Positions 1 to 9,170 are shown, counted from the first letter of the stretch. The stretch is 12,349 bases of DNA from Dictyocoela muelleri (GCA_016256075.1 SDVU01000550.1:1-12349), one strand, 5' to 3'. Translations and numbers: made by a program. The notes: generated by a model from the sequence alone, not told the origin.

Positions 1-194
1 GGAAGAAAGGAGGTTTTACTAAGAAAGTTTGCTCTTTCCTACATCTATTGCGGGTGCACTTAATAGTATTCTTTTTAAATGCTTCTATTTTCATTTTACT
101 AAAGCATCTAGGACACTCAGTAAGTCTCCCCTTTTCTTCAATCAACATTCTAAATAAATTTTCAAAGTCAATAAATAAAATTTTTCAGTGTCAT
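1..194 (-). pseudogene. Merlin/IS1595-like transposase, N-terminal piece, runs off left edge
   Basis: The minus strand from about 151 down to 1 is open and reads MLIEEKGRLTECPRC, then IKCTRNRCRKEQTFLVKPPF. This is a C-x2-C ... C-x4-C zinc ribbon followed by a basic stretch, the arrangement seen at the start of Merlin/IS1595 (ISXO2-like) transposases, where it binds DNA before the DDE domain. The catalytic domain would lie outside the window. Upstream the frame stays open through LFIDFENLFRMLIEE. A possible ATG at 192-194 (MTLKNFI) is in another frame, so the gene probably has at least one frameshift near its start. It is not a copy of the Merlin transposase at 6095-6993; the ribbon spacing and residues differ, so it is a second family. 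The outer Tc1-like element begins 100 bp from its 5' end. Assignment rests on the ribbon alone. Confidence 0.5.
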
Positions 195-307
195 TTTAAG
201 GGGTATAAAAACTTTATTTATATAGTAAAATACGTAAAAAGACTCCTCCTTAGCCATATTAAATTTAAAAAAATGATTTTTAATTTGTTTTGATTACAGG
301 GTTTCCC

Positions 308-590
308 ATACTTATAGACACATTTTACCAAAGTTATAGAAACATTTTCCCGGAATTATAGACACGTTTTCCCGGAGTTATAGACACGTTTTCCTGGAGT
401 TATGACACATTTTCAGCGAGTTAACGACACATTTTCCTAGAGTTATAGGAAAATTTCCCAGGGTTCTAACACATTTGTTTGGACTATAGAGACCAAATCC
501 TAATGCATAGATACCAATTTCCAAAACATAGATACTAATTGCAGATACATATATACAATGTTTACAAAATATAGACACATTTTAAAGTTG
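308..590 (+). repeat. Left subterminal iteron array of outer element
   Basis: About 13 tandem units of 21-22 bp, best seen as GTTATAGACACRTTTTCCYGGA near 340-420. They become progressively more degenerate inward (CATAGATACCAATTTCC, then a last clear TATAGACACATTTT near 570). The conserved part is TTATAGACAC. Units of this kind inside transposon ends are usually transposase binding sites; that role is inferred. Confidence 0.8.
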
Positions 591-1278
591 TTTACAAAAA
601 ATTTCGTCATATTTTGTTTGCGTGATCACACCAAAAAGCCTGTAATGATATGAAAAACCATAACCTCTATACACATTTCAAATCTAGAAAGAAAAACACA
701 TAAAATTTGATCTCCTATAATTGTTGAAATCATTTGTCAACATAACGAATATAATTTTTTTTAAAAAAAAAACCATATCACCCGAAAACCATTATTCGAA
801 AGTAACGCAGCGTCAAAAAAGTTTTCAATATAACCATCAATCTTCTCGAATTACAAGAAATTAGTCGTGTCCAAATAATAATGATTCCATTAGATTTCCG
901 ATTTAAAAACTAATTGTATTACACATACGTGACGGCATGTTCGTTTAAATGAATATAAAGAAGAAAAAAAGAATTTTAAGAAACCAGGACACAAACGAAT
1001 TTATTTATGTAGATTGAAAAAAAAAATTAACTAGAGATTTAAGATTTTAGTTATTTGATAAACAATATAAAAAAAACTGTCGTTTATTGAAAAAAAAAGT
1101 ACATTTTTTAGTATCAGAATAAAAATATAGCACATCTATTTTGTGTTTGATATCTATTTAAGAAAATACGTTGATTTATAATTAAATACGTATTATTTTA
1201 TTATAAATGATTATATTGCTAATAAACGACTTCCATTATTTGCGTATAATAAAAATAACAAAAAGTGTTATATAATTT
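591..1278. other. AT-rich stretch with no gene
   Basis: Part of the left arm of the outer element. It has long A and T runs and frequent stops in all frames. I see no transposase motif, terminal repeat or RNA gene. It may be decayed element sequence or a further insertion whose ends I cannot recognise. Confidence 0.5.
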
Positions 1279-1562
1279 GTCGCGCGCGCAGCGGGCGACC
1301 TGCTTTAAAACCAAGCGTTTTTAATATTTCAACTTGTATACTGTTATTTATTTATATATTGATTTTTATCAATTTTATTTTATTAAATTTTTGTTAAATC
1401 TTTGTTGAAGAATTACCACTACATAATAGTTAATCAATTTCGCGATTAATACTGGGTCACAACACCATAATTAATTTATTAAATATATTTAAAGCATAAA
1501 TTTAATAATTGAAAATAAATTTTTATTGCTAACTTAAATTTTATATTTTATAAATTATTGTA

Positions 1563-1596
1563 TATTTATGATTTATTTTAAATATCATAAATTATA
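1563..1596. repeat. 34-bp direct repeat, copy 1, partly palindromic
   Basis: TATTTATGATTTATT, one differing base, then AAATATCATAAATTATA. It matches 1879-1912 at 33 of 34 positions. TTTATGAT...ATCATAAA makes each copy an inverted repeat. Both copies lie inside the 930-bp element. Confidence 0.7.
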
Positions 1597-1878
1597 TTGT
1601 AGAGTCTTTGTTTTTTTGTTTGTGACACTACATGTTTCAAGTTTAGATTATTTATCAATTTTATGTTTTAGGATTATAAATGTTTGAAGTCTATCTGGTT
1701 TTAAGTTTTAGCTTAACTATAAAAGGAAGTGAATTTAGGAAATCATGGTGGAATTAAATAAAAGGTTTGAAAATAAAAAAAATCTAGTTTATTCAGAGAA
1801 TTTAAATTCTTACATTAAAAGTATTTATGTTAGTAACATTCTAAATGTTAGGCCTACCGTAACCGGTAACGGCAATAT

Positions 1879-1912
1879 TATTTATGATTTATTATAAATA
1901 TCATAAATTATA
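1879..1912. repeat. 34-bp direct repeat, copy 2, partly palindromic
   Basis: Second copy of the 1563-1596 repeat, with one substitution in the centre. The copy spacing is 316 bp. Confidence 0.7.
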
Positions 1913-1999
1913 TAGTCAAGATTTCAATTACTTTTTTTAAAAAATACTGTTATTACGAATAAATGTTATTTTACAATAATAATTAATTAATAATCATAA

Positions 2000-2023
2000 A
2001 TATATATATATATATATATATAT
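2000..2023. repeat. (TA)n microsatellite
   Basis: An uninterrupted run of about 12 TA dinucleotides inside the 930-bp element, near its right inverted repeat. Confidence 0.9.
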
Positions 2024-2208
2024 TACCTAGAGATTAGAAATAATTGTATTGACAAGTAACTAGTGGGTTTAACTCCCACATCAACAAAAATTTAACAAAA
2101 ATTTAATAAAATAAAATTAATAACAATCAATATATAAATAAATAACAGTATACAAGTTGAATTAAAAAAAAAACCCTCTTTTTGGGTAGGTCGCGCGCTG
2201 CGCGCGGC

Positions 2209-3115
2209 ATAATACCCTTAGTAAAAAATTTGATGTCAGATAATGTAAATGCGATGCAACATTATACCAATTCGGATATTTTATATCCTCGGATAAAACT
2301 AATTTCATTAACCGCACACAAAATTCAATTTTTTAATTTCATCTTATTAGAAATTTAAAGGCAGTAGTTAGTAGTATCTATATAATAACCTTTATTAATT
2401 ATTAAAAGGGCTTTTTATAAACGTTTTTTGGTCTTGTCTGACAAAATCTTGATGTTAGAGAAGTAATTTTTTTAAAAAAACATATCGAATTAAGAATGAA
2501 GACTCTGTGAAAATTACAAATTTGAATTCAACTATTACGTTATTTATATTCTTTTTGAAAGAAAAAACTTATTTTATCTTGTATATTAAAATCGAGCCAT
2601 ACTCTAATATGTTTATCATTTTTTTGTATTATGCGCTTTATTTCTTTTTTTTTTCTAAAAAGTTAAAAAAATTATTTAATAAAACCATCAGGAGTACTAT
2701 ACAAACTTGTGTTTACGTTTATGTGTATTTGATACATACATTTTTTAAAAGAAATATATAAAGAGCAAGAAAACTTAAATCACATGCCCATTTTTCGTTT
2801 AGAATATTGATTCTAAATTTTTTTGATAATTAGACTTGGATTTTTATATTACATTTGTGTTATTGCTGTAAAAATACAAAAAGTATACTCCTCATTCCAT
2901 ATTATATTATTTTTTTAACAAAACTTTTATTTTTCAACATGATAGATATGGGTTTTATTTTAAAATGCACATTTATACAAGTTTAAATGAAATTAAAATC
3001 AGATCTAAAATATTTTACATATTGATTTTATGTGCCGACTAGCGACAATATAAAGGAAATTAAAATTTAATAAAAATTTAATTGTCTCAAATCCTCTCCC
3101 ATAATCCTTTCTCAC
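2209..3115. other. AT-rich stretch with no supported gene
   Basis: Lies between the 930-bp element and the 3' end of the outer transposase relic. An 84-codon open frame at 2507-2761 begins at GTG and is almost all F, I, L, K, N and Y, as expected by chance in AT-rich DNA. I see no motif, repeat pair or RNA gene. Confidence 0.5.
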
Positions 3116-3684
3116 CTATTCACGTATATGTTTAAAAAAATCAACCATTTCAACGATTATATTAGAGGCAATTTCATTGATTCTCGCTTGTGTTGCCTTA
3201 TGATTTCCGCATACCTCCTTATTTATAAATTTTGATTTAAAGCGATCAAAAATTCTTCGATGGGAGACAAATTCGGTGAATATGGCTGTAAGAAATGTAA
3301 AATTATACTAACGATTGACAAATGCTGAAACAAATTTGTGGGTTTTATAATAGAAGGATTATCTAAAACTATATGTTTTATGGGATTGTTTTACAATAGT
3401 GAGAGTTCATTACTTATAAAATCAAACAGATTAAATGCTTTAAAACATACTATCTTTACTTTAAAGCAATAAATACACACGACTGATATTGTGCATAAGA
3501 TGAAAACGTTAGAACCTTTCGAATTCGGAACTTCGTGTATGCTTTGTGATTTTTCCTTCGAATATCCATATTTTTTAGTAAGGAGGATATTGAACCCGGA
3601 TTCGTCTATAAAAAGCGATTCATCATCAGATATTTCTTCTTTAAAATTAGCATAAATAAATCTTATTGTTTTACAACACTTTTC

Positions 3685-3904
3685 ATTATTATAGACCCCA
3701 CCTTGCATTATTATAGACACCTACTTGCATTATTATAGACACCTCCTTGCATTATTATAGAGACCTCCTTGCATTATTATAGACTTCTCCTAGCATTATT
3801 ATAGACACCTCCTTGCATTATTATAGACACCTCCTTGCAATTTTATAGACACATCCTTTCATTTTTATATAAACCTCCTTGCATTATTATAGACACCTCT
3901 TTCT
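3685..3904 (+). repeat. Left 22-bp iteron array of inner element (10 units)
   Basis: Ten units of exactly 22 bp, consensus ATTATTATAGACACCTCC followed by TTGC. Units 3, 6 and 7 match the consensus; the others carry one to several changes. The array starts 11 bp from the element tip. Confidence 0.92.
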
Positions 3905-3985
3905 ATAATTTTAGTTGAAAAATATTTATTCGCCGAAGATAAAATAAATCAAAGTTTTGTAAAAACAAATTAGATCAGTTCTTTA

Positions 3986-5062
3986 TTAAATAAAATCAGC
4001 ATTAACCATTGCTTGTTTAAGCCACGTCCGCATATGCTCGAAGTAAACAGTCATCGTAAATTCCTCATTTGTTACAAAATCTCTTATTAGATCAATAATT
4101 ATTGCAGATGTTGTAGATCTTTGTCTTTGTCGTTGTCTTTGTCTTACTCTAGCTTTCAGTCAAGAAAAGTTTTCTTTTATTGGGTTTAATTGGGGAGAGT
4201 AAGGCGGTAAGAATATGAGGATGTAATTTTTTAAAGCAAGGGCTTCTCTGAGTTCTGCGGTCGTATGGATACTAGCATTATATGACTATATACTTTCTCT
4301 TTTTCAAACCTAATCGTACAAGTTCATTATGAATGAAATCCCCATGTCTACGGTTCTAAACCCACCAAATTTAACTTTACTGGCCATAATATTCTACTTG
4401 GATAGCACGTAAAAGTGAGACATTGGTACCTTTTTAATTGGGTACATTGATAAAGCACTTAATATTCTCTGGCGAGAAACCTAATTTTGTGGTTAGATGT
4501 AGATTGAAACCCGATTTGCCTAAGAAAATAAGCTTTTCGTCACTAATGTTTAGTAATGAAGAGGCATATTGATACCTAAATAACTTATTTTCATTCCTGT
4601 TCCTGTTAATAGGAACCAAAGTTAGAGTTTTCCTTGTATAACCCATCTTCTTTATAATTCTAGAAACGGTTGAGTGAGTAGTGTCCCTCTGTATTATAAG
4701 CACGCAAAGTGTTCGAGAGTGTGTCGAGATTAGTGCACGGATTCATAGACAGTTAAAAAGCTATCAAACCTTTTTCAAAGATGTGTCCTTTACACTAGAT
4801 GATTTTTTTTCTCCAGCCGACTTATACTGAGATAATTCTGCAAATTCGCCTGCTATGTATTTCTTGTACAACCTTTTTAATGTACTATCTGATATATTTA
4901 TGTATCTGCTATACTTTTCAAAGATAAATTTCTACCTTGTAGTCCAAGAAAAGATTCAATGACCACCCTCGTAATTTGTATTCTTGTTTTACGAGCTTCT
5001 TTGGCAGTTGTATACAACTCGGTAAAATTCGTTTCTTCTTCTTCATTAGGTAACAAACTCAT
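3986..5062 (-). pseudogene. Inner Tc1/mariner-like transposase, full length but dead
   Basis: Starts ATG at 5060-5062 (MSLLPNEEEETNFTEL) and ends VNADFI-stop at 3986-3988, about 358 codons, the usual size for this family. Order: acidic leader; first helix-turn-helix (LSLKSIADYINISDSTLKR, spanning a frameshift); second helix-turn-helix (HSTVSRIIKKMGYTRK, near 4630-4680); then the DDE fold. The motifs FLGKSGFN (4518-4520 Gly), YNASIH (4280-4282 Tyr) and PPYSPQLNPIKEN (4175-4177 Lys) align with family FLDESGFN, DNASIH and PIEEN. The spacing of 34 residues is kept, yet all three acidic residues are replaced. Further damage includes several in-frame stops (a TGA where LKARVR is normally preceded by Trp) and several frameshifts. 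A run of CAAAGA-like hexamers (4119-4144) encodes alternating Arg-Gln. It is paralogous to the outer transposase. Confidence 0.85.
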
Positions 5063-5094
5063 TTTAAGGGTTAAATATTTTTCTACTAAAATGA

Positions 5095-5314
5095 TGGAAG
5101 AAATGTCTATAATAATGCACGGGGGTGTTTATAAGAATGCAAGGAGGAGTCTATAAAAAAGCAAGGAGGAGTCTATAAAATTGCAAGGAGGTGTCTATAA
5201 TAATGCAAGGAGGTGTCTATAAAAATGCTAGGGTGTGTCTATAATAATGCAAGGAGGTGTTTATAATAATGCAATGAGATGTCTATAATAATGCAAGGAG
5301 GTGTATATAATAAT
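5095..5314 (-). repeat. Right 22-bp iteron array of inner element (10 units)
   Basis: The inverted counterpart of the left array, also ten units of 22 bp (GCAAGGAGGTGTCTATAATA as read on the plus strand), ending 11 bp from the right tip. The equal unit number and offset on both sides suggest that the arrangement matters for transposition. Confidence 0.92.
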
Positions 5315-5816
5315 GAAAAGGGCTGTATTTACATCGGAATTTCTAGAAAATCCGAATTTTTGATATTATTTTTCGAGTAAATCCCATTATTTTTATGTCC
5401 CGGGATATACTTGATAAAGATGGGGTAATGTTACGATTGTTTTTCAAATTTAAGTTTATAGATTCTAGTATTGTGCATGGATTGATTGCAAGCTCGGCGT
5501 TTAATGCATTTGTTCTTTAAGAGATATCTTTTTTTGGCCCTCGTTTTTTTATTTCAGAAAAAGATTTTTTTGCCTTTTTCAAAATTTACATTTAAAAATT
5601 TTTGCGTAAATCTATTAACTGACAATATTGATTACTTCAGAGCGACATTATTTAATTTTGCTTTTTTTTTCATATTGCAAAAAAAATGTAGGAAGTTTTT
5701 ATTGTTTCTTTTGTAATGTAGCTACAGGGCTTTCTAGTTCGCCTTTCTAGGTTTTCTATTTTTCTCGGCATTATTAAGAGGGGTCTATTTTTGTATAAAT
5801 ATAGAAAAATATATTT

Positions 5817-5955
5817 CCAACTTATGAAAAGATGTCTATAACTCTAGGAAAATGTGTCTATAACATTAAGAAAAGGTGTCTATAAGTTTTGAAAACTGTG
5901 TCTATAACTTTAGAAAATGTTTATATAACTTTTAGAAAATGTGTCTATAAGTATG
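5817..5955 (-). repeat. Right subterminal iteron array of outer element
   Basis: Six to seven imperfect units of ~22 bp, for example GAAAATGTGTCTATAACTTTA, reading as TTATAGACACATTTTC on the minus strand. It mirrors the array at 308-590, with about half as many recognisable units. Confidence 0.8.
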
Positions 5956-6094
5956 GAAAACCCTGTGCTTGTAGGGAATTTGGCCAGAACCAAAGGTAGC
6001 TAACTTAGTGTCTAAAAAGCAAGTTTAAAAAAAACAAAAAAATAAAGACAAATAAAAGTTTAAGGAGTTTTATTTAGTAGATATTTAAGAATAT

Positions 6095-6993
6095 TCAAAT
6101 AAGATTCATAAAATTTTTCAAAGTTATCTTCTTTAACGTAATACTGTCCACAACTAATTCATGTAAAAAAGTATTTATTTCAGTGCGTTTTACACCATAG
6201 CAATTCGTCATTTCAGATTTAAGCCTTGACCAAACATTCTCAATATTGTTAGTATGGATGCCATCCGGAGTAATAAGGCTCTCCGAGCGATTTGCAACTT
6301 TATGATGTAAGCCTAAATTAAGACAAACGCCCATATAGCTAGTATGCTTATCGCTATAAAGTATAGATTCTACGGCTATTTTTGCCTTCTAGTGCTCTTT
6401 ATAGTGTTTCAATTGACCAATTATCGGCTCTCACGACATAAATATTAGAGGTATCTGGGCCACCTACAATACCACAAAACCTTAACATTTTCAGGAACAA
6501 GGTCGTCTGTAGATGTTGAAGATCTTATCTTCCCTCTCCTCAGATAACAGATTAATTAACCTAAACAATTATGCCAGTCCCACCTATAATAAGTATTGAA
6601 TTATTACAGGCCCAAAATATTCACTAAGACTTTTTTTAGTCATAGATAAGGTAGATGCTGATATTCCTAACCTGTTTCTTATCTGGAAGTAGCTAGATCT
6701 AGTTAAAAGACCAAAAATAAGATCACAAAAAAACTGTTAACTCAATTTTACTGTCTTTGTTTATTCTTATTCTAGTTATAAATCTGTAATTGCAGCATCT
6801 ATAGACTCCGTTAACAGACTTTTTGCAATTATATCTTGTCATCTTAGTTGGGCTTCGACATTTAGAACAGATTATGGTTTCCTTAAGAATGTATAAGTTG
6901 ACCAACGTATCTAAACAATCTTCAATTTCATAAAAAAGCTTTCTAGTTATTCCGAACAAATTATAGTGTTTTTCACTCCTATTTTGCCATCAT
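6095..6993 (-). pseudogene. Merlin (IS1595-like) transposase, broken
   Basis: Begins at ATG-ATG (6988-6993, MMAK) and ends FMNLI-stop at 6095-6097, about 300 codons, normal for Merlin. A zinc ribbon comes first (ICSKCRSPTKM ... YRCCNYRF, about 6790-6880), followed by RNRLGISASTLSMTKKSLSE and GGTGIIV. Then come GIVGGPDTSNIYVVRADNWS, SDKHTSYMG (second catalytic D at 6350-6352) and HTNNIENVWSRLKSEM (E at 6239-6241). The 36 residues between D and E match the DD36E of Merlin. The first catalytic Asp is changed: the family VEVDES reads V-stop-V-N-stop-S, with Asn at 6555-6557. There are at least three more stops and about four frameshifts, for example after MMAK, near 6722 and near 6353. The element cannot move by itself. 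Confidence 0.85.
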
Positions 6994-7026
6994 TTATTTT
7001 ATTGCTTAATATTTTTAACACGTTGG

Positions 7027-7094
7027 CTGCGACGTGCGCCATATGTGGTACACGAAACGTTGTCCCAAACTGCGACGTGCGCCATATGTGGTAC
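7027..7094 (+). repeat. Pair of 25-bp direct repeats at left piggyBac end
   Basis: CTGCGACGTGCGCCATATGT plus GGTAC occurs at 7027-7051 and, exactly, at 7070-7094. The first copy overlaps the inner part of the terminal inverted repeat. Such subterminal repeats are common in piggyBac-like elements and probably bind transposase. Confidence 0.85.
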
Positions 7095-7412
7095 ATGCAT
7101 TAAAAAGATATACCTTTTTAAAAAGTCATATATAACATAAACCAATGTCATTTCCTTATGAACACTGGTTAGAGTATAGAGAGAAAGGATTAAAAAAGCT
7201 AATAATGGGGTTATACAGTTTATTTAGAAAAATATAAGAAGTGCAAAATCAAGCACAAGTTGTTCAGTGGTAATAAAATAAAAAAATTAAATTTTTCCAA
7301 AATAAAAGATGTTACAGTATTTCACTGCTGAAAAATCTATTCCTGGTTTAAGTATATAGTATTATAGAAGAAAATAAACACTTAATATCGAAAAGGACAC
7401 CTAAAGTCGAGG

Positions 7413-9141
7413 TTAATGCTTTAATGAAAAACAAGATACGCAGAGGAAGGGTTTTCCATCACAGGAATCACATAAGTAAGTTACTCTCCTTGCTTTTACT
7501 CTCACTTCTGAACTGCTTTAATTGTTAGCAATGATATCATAGCAAGACCTGCAACGTTTTCTTGTTTTGAGCTTTAGTTTTACAGCTTAAAATAATGCAA
7601 GGCTGGAACGCTGGCCTCCAATATCGGAACGCTTTCGTCCTGGATGCGTTTTTTCATTCATTTTTCCTGTAATTAGAGACATGACTAGACATTTTTTGAA
7701 TACGGTGAAACCATTGTCTTTTGTTGGCAATAAAACTGATTGTATGGTACCCAGGCATTTACTAGTTCTTGCCAACAAACCGATGGCCAATTTACGATAC
7801 CATTTCGTGCTTCTTCTGAGTGCTGTATTGTAGCATGTCATCTGATCTGATTTATCAACCCACATTTTGCAGCATTGTAGTCCAGAACGCTCTGAGGCTT
7901 GAGTATCTCGGTTCTATTTCATTCTTTTTTCCTGATAGTTGTATATTTCTTATTTGTTCGGGCACAGTAGACAGTGTGAGCACATTCTTTTTATCTTTCC
8001 TGTTGCAAATTTTCACACCTTTGCTATTCATCAAACCAACAATTTCACCTTTCTTCAGTTTGGCCTTTGTAACGGAGTGTGGCAACCTTTTTCGGTTTTT
8101 ACGCACACTTCCACAGTAATAAGTTTTTTCCTGTAAGAGTTTTTCGGCCAGGGGAACAGACGAGTAGAAATTATCTGCATAAATAGATAATTCATGCTGA
8201 AGAAGCAACCTTGAAAGCTGCAGGACAACAGACTCCGAATGCTGAAATGTTAGGTTCTTAGACCATTTTGACTGAATATACAAGAAAATTCCTAGTGTAC
8301 GAGTTGTGTGTGCAAAGCTTATACAGCTTTATTGTATATTTATAGGCTTTTCCAGGAATGTATTGCCTAATAATTACTATTTCTCTATAAGGAACATGAG
8401 CTTCGTCAATGACAACACTTGATCCTGGAGTGTACACTGATCTGCAGCTCTCAAAAAGACTGTCAATCAGTTGCTGGATTTTATGCAACTTGTTCTGTCG
8501 ATCAATCACTTCATTGTCATTGAAATGAAGCAAATTCAGTAGTAACTGGAATCTGTCTATGGACATGTGACTTCAAATGAAAGAATAATTGTAAATCTAT
8601 TTTTTTGACCAGTAGTTATCAATTTTTGATGCTCGAACAAGACCCATGCACATAACAACCTCAAAAAACTTTTTCATTTCTTTTGTATCTGTAGGTATCT
8701 ACTTGGCTAGCCTTGATTTCCTTGTCACAGGCTTTGACTGAAGTGTTTGAGTGGCGAACATATTTGTTTCACCGACAATTGAATCAATAATTTAATCCTT
8801 AACAAAGAGCGAATATTAATCTAGAGGCACTACCGTATTATCCTTACCAGTCGGCGTTGGTTTCATCAAAAGCTGCTTTTTTCCTGTAAATCTAAAAGAT
8901 CGCTGTGAATCCAAAATTGGTGTCCCCAAATCGCCTGTATTTTCTTCAGAGTTACTATTCATGTTTCACTATCTTCAGTCATCCTTTCATGAACTGGCGA
9001 GGCGTTCTTAGAACTCGATGAAGAATCATCTCCCGAGGCAGGTGGATTCCATTCGCTACTCGATGAACTAAAGTTAGAGCGAGAGTCGTCATCTGGTTGG
9101 TGGCACCGAGCCCGTAAAATGATAAAGGCTCCATGTGGGGC
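7413..9141 (-). pseudogene. piggyBac transposase, broken
   Basis: Reads right to left. A Ser/Asp-rich acidic leader (SRSNFSSSSSEWNPPASGDD, about 9030-9090) is followed after a frameshift by NSNSEENTGDLGTP at 8962. The DDE domain contains MKKFFEVVMCMGLVRASKI, GSSVVIDEAHVPYRE (D at 8405-8407), YIPGKAYKYTIKLYKLC, IYADNFYSSVPLAEKLL (D at 8173-8175) and VDKSDQM (D at 7854-7856). The C-terminal cysteine-rich domain follows: KRCRSCYDIIAN, then TYLCDSCDGKPFLCVSCF, with the stop at 7413-7415. All three catalytic Asp residues and the cysteines survive. About six stops (one replaces the Trp after LAK, near 8700) and several frameshifts (near 8965, 8265 and 7858) kill it. It would have been about 570 residues, normal for the family. 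The true start may lie in an upstream exon. Confidence 0.88.
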
Positions 9142-9170
9142 CTGCAGAGAAAATAAAAATGAATTAAAAC
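9142..9170 (-). other. Likely 3' splice site before piggyBac transposase exon
   Basis: On the minus strand TTCATTTTTATTTTCTCTGC is followed by AG, a strong pyrimidine tract and acceptor, directly before the exon that carries the acidic transposase leader. The intron would end at 9142. I could not choose a donor site, so this is a probable signal, not a mapped intron. Confidence 0.4.

Larger units (their letters stand above)
1279..2208. mobile_element. 930-bp non-autonomous inverted-repeat element with GC palindrome tips
   Basis: The first ~132 bp (1279-1410) and last ~129 bp (2080-2208) are inverted copies. The shared inner part runs from TTCAACTTGTATACTGTTAT through TTTTGTTAAAT to TTTGTTGA. 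The outer 20-25 bp at each end is an island of C and G in AT-rich DNA: GTCGCGCGCGCAGCGGGCGACC on the left, and GGTCGCGCGCTGCGCGCGGC on the right. Each tip is itself a palindrome and could form a small hairpin. The middle encodes nothing recognisable, so this looks like a MITE moved by a transposase made elsewhere. ATAAT lies near both outer borders (1272-1276 and 2209-2213) and may be a remnant of a target duplication, but it is not flush on the left. The superfamily is unassigned. Confidence 0.72.
3674..5325. mobile_element. Inner Tc1/mariner-like element, 1652 bp, TA target duplication
   Basis: The left end CAACACTTTTCATTATTATA and the inverted right end CAGCCCTTTTCATTATTATA pair well, each flanked by TA (3672-3673 and 5326-5327). 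Each end leads into ten 22-bp units. The interior codes for one transposase on the minus strand. Removing the element and one TA joins two halves of the outer transposase in frame (DVN then KTIRF), which confirms the borders. The size, TA duplication and DD34E layout fit Tc1/mariner. Confidence 0.88.
3116..5648 (-). pseudogene. Outer Tc1/mariner-like transposase, split by inner element
   Basis: A DDE transposase relic on the minus strand, interrupted by 3674-5325. The 5' part shows RGPKKRYLLKNK and ELAINPCTILESINL (first helix-turn-helix), then SSISRDIKIMGFTRK (second helix-turn-helix, near 5375-5430), then SRNSDVN. Across the insertion the frame resumes as KTIRFIYANF. The catalytic motifs are FIDESGFN (D at 3604-3606), VLDNPSIIK (D at 3361-3363) and PYSPNLSPIEE (E at 3256-3258). 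The spacing of 34 residues between the last two is the Tc1-type DD34E. It ends FFKHIRE-stop at 3116-3118. Besides the insertion there are several frameshifts (one between MGFTRK and SRNSDVN, one after the third motif) and stops. All three acidic residues survive. The start is inferred from ATG-TCG-CTC at 5646-5648, which matches the MSL start of the inner copy; the next codon there is a stop. Confidence 0.75.
297..5965. mobile_element. Outer Tc1/mariner-like element with subterminal iteron arrays
   Basis: The left tip CAGGGTTTCCCATACTTATA at 297, preceded by TA at 295-296, matches the inverted right tip ending GGAAAACCCTG at 5965. Both tips lead into arrays with the core TTATAGACAC, read inward. 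The right flank is TG rather than TA, so the second copy of the TA duplication may be mutated. Transposase remains at 3116-5648 on the minus strand give a DD34E signature typical of Tc1-like members. The span is far larger than a usual Tc1 element because it holds the 1652-bp inner element at 3674-5325 and the 930-bp inverted-repeat element at 1279-2208. About 1.6 kb of left-arm sequence remains unexplained. I infer that the two ends belong to one insertion; they could instead come from two related copies. Confidence 0.6.

Noticed and set aside
48-293. 81-codon plus-strand open frame
   Set aside because: It starts at TTG, is low-complexity, and over its first ~100 bases lies antisense to a convincing zinc-ribbon frame.
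378-578. 66-codon minus-strand frame
   Set aside because: It lies wholly in the degenerate iteron array, and the residues reflect the repeat.
1840-1880. CCGTAACCGGTAACGG as an operator-like palindrome
   Set aside because: An imperfect palindrome without a gene nearby; it lies inside the 930-bp element.
2507-2761. 84-codon plus-strand frame
   Set aside because: GTG start and F/I/L/K/Y-dominated sequence expected by chance in AT-rich DNA; no motif.
3685-3904. 22-bp repeats resembling a CRISPR array
   Set aside because: Units abut with no spacers, diverge gradually, and are mirrored at the other element end; they are transposon iterons.
4959-5156. 65-codon plus-strand frame
   Set aside because: Antisense to the start of the inner transposase and continuing into the iterons.
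5095-5314. AAGGAGGTG plus TATAAT plus ATG, resembling bacterial ribosome binding sites and -10 boxes
   Set aside because: The pattern recurs in every iteron with no gene behind it, in a eukaryotic transposon setting.
5486-5716. 76-codon plus-strand frame rich in Phe and Lys
   Set aside because: Antisense to the N-terminal remains of the outer transposase; low-complexity.
7820-8136. Two plus-strand frames of 99 and 65 codons
   Set aside because: Antisense to well-conserved piggyBac transposase segments.
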